The notes below the pieces were generated by a model, which worked only from the letters and a program-made list of their open reading frames with translations, ran no database searches and was not told the origin of the DNA. 64,000 nt of DNA from an uncultured Chitinophagaceae bacterium (GTDB lineage Bacteria; Bacteroidota; Bacteroidia; Chitinophagales; Chitinophagaceae). The position numbers and the translations under genes were made by a program. Shown in pieces: positions 59,616 through 64,000 of this stretch. How positions within the stretch are numbered: the first letter of the stretch is position 1; each line of letters begins with the position of its first letter. The stretch is taken from the NCBI GenBank assembly GCA_936908745.1, contig CAKZFX010000012.1, forward strand, positions 178,986 to 242,985, given 5' to 3'.

Positions 59616-61282
59616 AACGATTAATCATTCAATTTTTATTAGGGCTATTACCGGTAATGGCATTTGCACACGGCGGCGAAGACCACGGAGATGCAAAAAA
59701 AACAAGTATATCACCTGCAAGTTATTTCTCTTCCGAAGCTGCTTCAGAAATCTATGAAGTGCTGCTAAAGTACAGCCCGATTGTACCGGGCAAGGAAACA
59801 TCGCTTCGCTTGTACTTAAGTGAATACAATACGAATAGCCCTATTGACAGTGCTAAGCTGGAAGTAACAGTAGCCGACAATCCCAATATAAAGATTACTG
59901 TTGTACGGATTGATAAAGGTGTATTTGAATTGAAAACCACATTCCCGGCAAAGAAAGCCTACAATCTTGTAGTCAATATCAATAGTTATGCTGGTATTGA
60001 CCTAATACAGTTAAACAATGTTGAAGCAGGAAAAGAATTGGCTCCACCGGCTAAAGAAAGTACACCCCACTCCAATTGGTACAGCAGCAATTGGTTTTTT
60101 GGATTGATGGGTTTGCTGATTGGTTTACTCATTATGTTCTTTGTAAACAAAAGCCGGAGCAGGAAAATGATTACAGCAGCTATTATTCTTTTCTGCCTTT
60201 TACCAACGGCCACATATAACCCGGTGTCAGCACATGATGGACACGATGAAGCTGGTGCTTCAAAAGGCGGTGGCGGTTCAACAACATTTATTGTTGAAAA
60301 AGAAACGCAGTTCCTTTTTAATATTCAAACACAAAAGATAGGGACAGGTGATTTTAATGAATCATCCGTTTTACTAGGAACGGTTATCGCTGCTCCGCAA
60401 GGCCGGGCTGTTATACAATCACCACAGGCAGGCAAAATTGTTTCTCTAAGAGTAACTCCAGGCCAGCGGGTTGGTAAAGGACAGGTGGTAGCTGTTATAG
60501 AACAACAGGTAGATGCCGGAACACAAATCAGTATTATTTCGCAAAGCAACAGTGTAAATGCAGAGTTTGAAGCTGCCAAAGCACAGTATGAAAGGTTGCT
60601 GGGGATAGCAGACATTGCAGCAAAAAAAGATATTACCGAAGCAAAAGCCCGTTATGAAAGTGCAAAGAAAAATAAAGCACTCTTTGATGCAAATACCGGT
60701 AGGAATACAGGCAGTACAAAAGCCATAACTCTCAATTCTCCTGTGAGCGGCGTTGTCGGCACTTTTAATTATGCTATCGGTGCAGTTGTAAATAGCGGCG
60801 AGACCCTGTTTGAAATAACCAACCTTGACCAGGTTTTTGTAGAAGCACAGGTATTTGCAGCAGATGCTGACAAATTACAATCAGCTACCGGGTTTACCAC
60901 AATTTCAAATACAGATACACTGGTTTATAAATTGAAAATGATTAGTACTGCTCAATCTGTGAATAGCGGCAATCAATCTCAAAAAGTAGTGTTTGAAATC
61001 AGCAATCCGAAAGGCCAGTTCAAAATCGGTGAAAACGTAAATGTACGGATGACAGGAAGTAACATCGTTCGGCAAGTGGTATTACCCAATGATGCCATTA
61101 CAGATGTAAATGGCAAACCTGCAGTTTTTGTAAAAGATAAGGCCGAGCAATATACCATCAGCTTTATTGTAAAAGGACAGAGCAATGATAAGTTCACCGT
61201 CATCAGCAAAGGTGCAGAGGATGGAGAACGAATAGTCACTTCCAATGTGTATCAGATGAAAATGATGTATTTAAACCAATAA
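59612..61282 (+). CDS. Metal RND adaptor (CzcB-type) with N-terminal extra domain
   Basis: A 556-residue protein. It has a signal peptide, a His-containing start (AHGGEDHGDAKK), then about 130 residues of a beta-rich domain and two membrane helices (about 155-175 and 182-200: FGLMGLLIGLLIMFFVNKSR, IILFCLLPTATYNPVSAH). The adaptor part follows from about 220 (VIQSPQAGKIVSLRVTPGQR, LNSPVSGVVGTFNYAIGAVV). Adaptors of about 400 residues are usual, so the first 200 residues are an addition. It overlaps the TolC gene by 4 nt. Confidence 0.88.
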   Translation: MKRLIIQFLLGLLPVMAFAHGGEDHGDAKKTSISPASYFSSEAASEIYEVLLKYSPIVPGKETSLRLYLSEYNTNSPIDSAKLEVTVADNPNIKITVVRIDKGVFELKTTFPAKKAYNLVVNINSYAGIDLIQLNNVEAGKELAPPAKESTPHSNWYSSNWFFGLMGLLIGLLIMFFVNKSRSRKMITAAIILFCLLPTATYNPVSAHDGHDEAGASKGGGGSTTFIVEKETQFLFNIQTQKIGTGDFNESSVLLGTVIAAPQGRAVIQSPQAGKIVSLRVTPGQRVGKGQVVAVIEQQVDAGTQISIISQSNSVNAEFEAAKAQYERLLGIADIAAKKDITEAKARYESAKKNKALFDANTGRNTGSTKAITLNSPVSGVVGTFNYAIGAVVNSGETLFEITNLDQVFVEAQVFAADADKLQSATGFTTISNTDTLVYKLKMISTAQSVNSGNQSQKVVFEISNPKGQFKIGENVNVRMTGSNIVRQVVLPNDAITDVNGKPAVFVKDKAEQYTISFIVKGQSNDKFTVISKGAEDGERIVTSNVYQMKMMYLNQ

Positions 61283-61297
61283 TTAAAATAAACAAAC

Positions 61298-61747
61298 ATG
61301 AGAAAGTTATTAATGATGTGCTTGCTGCTGGCAACTGTTACCGCAGCCTTTGCACAAAACGGCGAGAAGGAAGCAGTAAAAGCAGTGCTTGACAATTACA
61401 AAAAAGCAATTGAAAAATTAGACACTACTGGTGTAGTGAATCTTTTTATAAAAGATTCCAAAGTGTATGAACAGGCAAGCGATGAGGGCACAATCGGTCA
61501 TTACCTTGAGCACCATTTAGGGCCAGAATTGAAAGAGTTCAAATCATTCACCTTTAGTAACTACAAAGTGGATGTAACGATTGCAGGCGAATATGCCTTT
61601 TCAACGGAGACCTATATCTATACCATCATTCTTGCTAAGGATGGTAAGGAAATAAAAAGCCAGGGAGTAGCTACTTCCGTTTTAAAAAAGTCAAAAGAAG
61701 GCTGGAAAATTGTCCAAACACATTCTTCATTCAGAAAAGCAAAATAA
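61298..61747 (+). CDS. Secreted SnoaL/NTF2-like protein
   Basis: A 149-residue protein with signal peptide (ending AFAQ) and an NTF2/SnoaL-like alpha-beta fold: EAVKAVLDNYKKAIEKLDTT at the start and VATSVLKKSKEGWKIVQTHS at the end. Such proteins are often annotated DUF4440 and have no assigned role in metal resistance. It is 15 nt after the adaptor gene, in the same operon. Confidence 0.85.
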   Translation: MRKLLMMCLLLATVTAAFAQNGEKEAVKAVLDNYKKAIEKLDTTGVVNLFIKDSKVYEQASDEGTIGHYLEHHLGPELKEFKSFTFSNYKVDVTIAGEYAFSTETYIYTIILAKDGKEIKSQGVATSVLKKSKEGWKIVQTHSSFRKAK

Positions 61748-61772
61748 ATCTCAAACTATAAAAAAGAAAAAA

Positions 61773-62129
61773 ATGAAACAAATGAGAACCTTTCTTTTAA
61801 TGGCAATAGCAGTTTTTAGTTTTACTGCTGTAAATGCACAATCATCAAAAACTAAAAATAAAGTACCAACTGCAGATACAGTTGTTTACCAATGTCCCAT
61901 GAAATGTGAGGGAGATAAAACTTATGACAAGGCAGGTAAATGCCCTAAATGCAATATGAATTTGAAGGCAGTACCAAAACAGGCTACTGCCCTTTACCAA
62001 TGCCCTATGAAATGTGAAGGAGATAAAACTTATAATAAAGCAGGTAAATGTCCTAAGTGCAACATGAATCTTACTAAGCTGCAAGCAAATAACTCACCAG
62101 ACAATCATAACAGTCATAATCATAATTAA
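61773..62129 (+). CDS. Secreted protein with two HMBD-like domains
   Basis: A 118-residue protein started at ATG 61773 (signal peptide ending NAQ); an upstream in-frame ATG lies inside the previous gene. It carries two HMBD variants of the form YQCPMKCEGDKTY...KAGKCPKCNMNL, where HPE of the usual domain is replaced by KCEGDK, adding a cysteine. The C-terminus is His/Asn-rich (NHNSHNHN). It is probably a periplasmic metal-binding protein. Confidence 0.85.
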   Translation: MKQMRTFLLMAIAVFSFTAVNAQSSKTKNKVPTADTVVYQCPMKCEGDKTYDKAGKCPKCNMNLKAVPKQATALYQCPMKCEGDKTYNKAGKCPKCNMNLTKLQANNSPDNHNSHNHN

Positions 62130-62150
62130 CTAATCAATTAAATAAAACAA

Positions 62151-63146
62151 ATGAAACAAGTATTAAAAATTACCATTGCAATTTTCGCTATCGCCTCTGT
62201 TGCAGTTTTTACGGCATGTAATAACAGCGGCGATAAAAAGGCCTCCACAACAGATACAACAAAAACAGAAATGGCGCATGAAGGCGGCGACCATATTTAC
62301 GCCTGTCCCATGCACCCGGAAGTAACGGGCAAAGAAGGCGATACCTGCCCAAAATGCGGAATGAAACTGGAGCATAATGACAATGCTGGTGGCCCAAGCA
62401 ATGTAAGTATGCAGTTTACTTTTACCCCTTCATCACCAAATGCTAATGAAGAGGTTACTTTATCAATGACCCCCAAATTAAAAGATAAACCTGCTGAGCA
62501 GGTGCCGTTGGATGTTGAACACACTAAAAAAATACACCTCATTGTGGTTAGCGATGACCTTAGCTGGTTTGACCATATACATCCTGAACTGAACGCAAAT
62601 GGTTCTTATACGGTAAAAGAGAAATTTCCAGCCGCTGGTAAATACACTTTGTTTGCTGACTATAAGCCAAGCGGTGCCAATCATACAGTTGACTATCTGA
62701 ATGTAACTGTAGCAGGTACAGTGCCAGCAGCAAAAGTTTATGGGGCAGATAAATTAACCGGTACAGCCGGTGATGGGTTCTCAGTTTCACTTACTCCTGA
62801 AGGCGGTAAATTTTTGACCTACATGGCTATGCATATTAACGGTGTAATGATGCTGAATGGTAAAGAGGTAGATGTAAACACTTTGGAAGATTATCTCGGC
62901 GCTAAAGCCCACATGGTAGTTGTAAGTCTTGCTGATAAAAAGTATTTGCATGTTCATCCAAGTGTGGAAGGCGGCAAATTTGATTTGCATACCACATTTG
63001 ATAAGCCGGGTGTATATCGTGGCTGGATACAATTCCAGAGTAAAGGGAAAGTTTACACCAGCGACTTTGTAATGAATGTAGCGGAAGGCAATGCAGATAA
63101 TATGAAAGGCATGGATATGAAGAAGGATGAACATGAGAAACATTAA
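62151..63146 (+). CDS. HMBD lipoprotein with C-terminal beta-rich domains
   Basis: A 331-residue lipoprotein (FTACNN). It has one heavy-metal-binding domain (YACPMHPEVTGKEGDTCPKC), then two beta-rich domains with histidines (EHTKKIHLIVVSDDLSWFDH, then IHPE and KYLHVHPSVEGG). The ending is Met/His/Lys-rich (GMDMKKDEHEKH). It is probably located at the cell surface or in the periplasm and binds copper. The C-terminal domain family is seen in similar Bacteroidota clusters without a known role. Confidence 0.85.
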   Translation: MKQVLKITIAIFAIASVAVFTACNNSGDKKASTTDTTKTEMAHEGGDHIYACPMHPEVTGKEGDTCPKCGMKLEHNDNAGGPSNVSMQFTFTPSSPNANEEVTLSMTPKLKDKPAEQVPLDVEHTKKIHLIVVSDDLSWFDHIHPELNANGSYTVKEKFPAAGKYTLFADYKPSGANHTVDYLNVTVAGTVPAAKVYGADKLTGTAGDGFSVSLTPEGGKFLTYMAMHINGVMMLNGKEVDVNTLEDYLGAKAHMVVVSLADKKYLHVHPSVEGGKFDLHTTFDKPGVYRGWIQFQSKGKVYTSDFVMNVAEGNADNMKGMDMKKDEHEKH

Positions 63147-63182
63147 TATTCAATTTATTTTCTAACAATAAAATTAAAAACA

Positions 63183-63611
63183 ATGAAAAAAATAACAATT
63201 CTGATGACATTAATGCTGATTGCAACTTTTGCAACATTTGCTCAGCATAGCGGCGGCGACCATAAACATGGTTCACCACATGGTGGAACAGTTAAATCTG
63301 CCGGTGATTTTCATATTGAAGTAAGTGTAAAAGATGGAATGGTGATGGCCTATTTACTTGACGGCAAAGAAAAAGCGATGAAGAATACAGGAGTAACAGG
63401 AACCGCCGTCATTCAAATGGCTGACGGACAGACTTCAACTATCACCTTAATTCCAAACGGTAATGAAGGCTTTATGTACACACTTGACAAGGCTAAAAAG
63501 TACAACAAGGCCATTGTAACATTTACAACAGGAGGAAAAACCGCATCAGCATCGTTTGACCTGACTGCAAAGGCCAAAACAGCGGAAGATGGCCACGACC
63601 ATCATCATTAA
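63183..63611 (+). CDS. His-rich secreted protein of the metal cluster
   Basis: A 142-residue protein with signal peptide (ending FAQ). It begins with SGGDHKHGSPHGGTVKSAGD and ends with EDGHDHHH, both His-rich and likely to bind metal. A small beta-sandwich domain lies in between (HIEVSVKDGMVMAYLLDGKE). It is the last gene of the plus-strand metal operon, followed by a strong hairpin. Confidence 0.82.
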   Translation: MKKITILMTLMLIATFATFAQHSGGDHKHGSPHGGTVKSAGDFHIEVSVKDGMVMAYLLDGKEKAMKNTGVTGTAVIQMADGQTSTITLIPNGNEGFMYTLDKAKKYNKAIVTFTTGGKTASASFDLTAKAKTAEDGHDHHH

Positions 63612-63620
63612 TCCGTAGTA

Positions 63621-63651
63621 TATCATGGCAGGCTATCCACCTGCCATGATA
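63621..63651 (+). terminator. Strong hairpin after the metal operon
   Basis: TATCATGGCAGG (63621-63632), 7-nt loop, CCTGCCATGATA (63640-63651): a perfect 12-bp stem, 9 nt after the last stop codon. There is no long T-run. Terminator or mRNA 3'-end protection is likely. Confidence 0.75.
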
Positions 63652-63705
63652 TAATTAATTGTATTGCTTTTATTAGTGCCGATAAGAAATTATTTACTAC
63701 ACCGT

Positions 63706-64000
63706 ATGCTGGAGCCTGCTCAAAAATATGATGTTGAAGTCAAGTTGAGACTGATACCGGATATAATTCCGGGATGGAAAACGATTGTATCACTGGTTTC
63801 CATAACAGTACTTTTTGGTTTCTCAATCTGGGGGCTCAATAAAAACCCGGCGTTACAGGGATTGTGGAACAACTTCCTTATGGACAAGAAGGTGCCTGCA
63901 TCGTTTTGCGAACAGGTGCATATAAACAGCCCGGTCCGTCAGCCAGTCAATACTTTCAGTAACATAGTTTATCTGCTTACTGCCGTTATAATTTTAAGTG
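63706..64000 (+). CDS. Ceramidase-like membrane protein, N-terminal part
   Basis: The frame is open to the right edge. From ATG 63706 it reads MLEPAQKYDVEVKLRLIPDI then a membrane helix (TIVSLVSITVLFGFSIWGL) and VPASFCEQVHINSPVRQPVN then TFSNIVYLLTAVIIL. The CE...RQPVNTxSN pattern is typical of the alkaline ceramidase-like membrane family (zinc hydrolases). Bacteroidota make sphingolipids, so a lipid role is possible. GTG and TTG codons upstream in frame are alternative starts. At 98 residues visible the assignment is tentative. Confidence 0.6.
   Translation, partial: MLEPAQKYDVEVKLRLIPDIIPGWKTIVSLVSITVLFGFSIWGLNKNPALQGLWNNFLMDKKVPASFCEQVHINSPVRQPVNTFSNIVYLLTAVIILS

Larger units (their letters stand above)
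8550..64000. mobile_element. Integrative conjugative element (left end at tRNA-Leu; right end not seen)
   Basis: The left end is inferred from the tRNA-Leu 3' end and the adjacent large serine recombinase gene. Inside lies a Bacteroidota-type conjugation operon (TraE, F, G, I, J, K, M, N), followed by defence and metal-resistance cargo. No second copy of the tRNA-Leu 3' end was seen by eye, so the right end is probably beyond 64000. It is also possible that the metal region after about 37 kb is a separate island. Relaxase, coupling protein and TraO-Q were not found, so mobility cannot be confirmed. The exact left crossover base is unknown. Confidence 0.65.

Noticed and set aside
1..64000. CRISPR arrays and insertion sequences
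   Set aside because: No regularly spaced repeats and no DDE or HUH transposase genes were found; the only recombinase is the large serine integrase.

Overview
The window looks like a chromosome segment of a Bacteroidota bacterium, probably of the Chitinophagaceae. The evidence is a SusD-type lipoprotein, Bacteroidota-type promoter boxes (TAnnTTTG), DUF4134/DUF4133/TraG/J/K/M/N conjugation genes, HYC_CC_PP-type secreted metal proteins and few Shine-Dalgarno sequences. Two parts can be told apart. Positions 1-8476 are host sugar-catabolism DNA. From a tRNA-Leu gene at 8477-8563 rightwards the DNA is more AT-rich and looks like an integrative conjugative element (ICE) with defence and metal-resistance cargo. 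No right end is visible, so the element probably runs past 64000.

Host part: the end of a SusD-like gene; a minus-strand operon of SMP-30-type lactonase lipoprotein, FAH-family enzyme and zinc alcohol dehydrogenase; and plus-strand xylB, xylA and uxuA. Together they suggest use of xylose and glucuronate from glucuronoxylan, possibly with a second, oxidative route for a sugar acid.

ICE core (8.4-36.1 kb, minus strand): a large serine recombinase whose reading frame runs antisense through the tRNA-Leu; a 46-codon gene coupled to it; small hypothetical genes; then, in transcription order from the far end, an unknown membrane protein, TraE, a DUF1896 protein, a 1834-residue DNA methylase-helicase, TraF, TraG (VirB4-like), a lipoprotein, three TraI/VirB5-like paralogues, TraJ, TraK, TraL-like, TraM and TraN. 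A plus-strand defence block splits the tra operon between traJ and traK. It holds a kinase-helicase plus PLD nuclease pair resembling Mokosh type I and an AbiE-type toxin-antitoxin pair. No relaxase or coupling protein is present in the window.

Right part (36-64 kb): regulators (XRE, LuxR, AraC fused to an HMA-like domain), then a large copper/silver-type resistance region. It has HMA and heavy-metal-binding-domain proteins, a CusA pump split into two cistrons, TolC, two adaptors in tandem, an ECF sigma factor with a membrane/beta-barrel partner, a beta-propeller lipoprotein and a DUF305 protein. These are followed by a HhH plus restriction-like nuclease, a TonB-dependent receptor, and a second TolC/adaptor set without its own pump.

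The main new observation is a shared promoter, GGCAACC-N16-TGTAnCAT, found three times: before the sigma gene, before the beta-propeller gene and 5' of the His-rich protein gene. The spacer is exactly 16 nt each time, which suggests a self-controlled ECF regulon for metal response. Other points of interest are a basic C-terminal tail shared by ICE proteins (a possible type IV secretion signal), the recombinase reading through the tRNA, a tRNA fragment interrupted by a palindromic repeat, and the split CusA.
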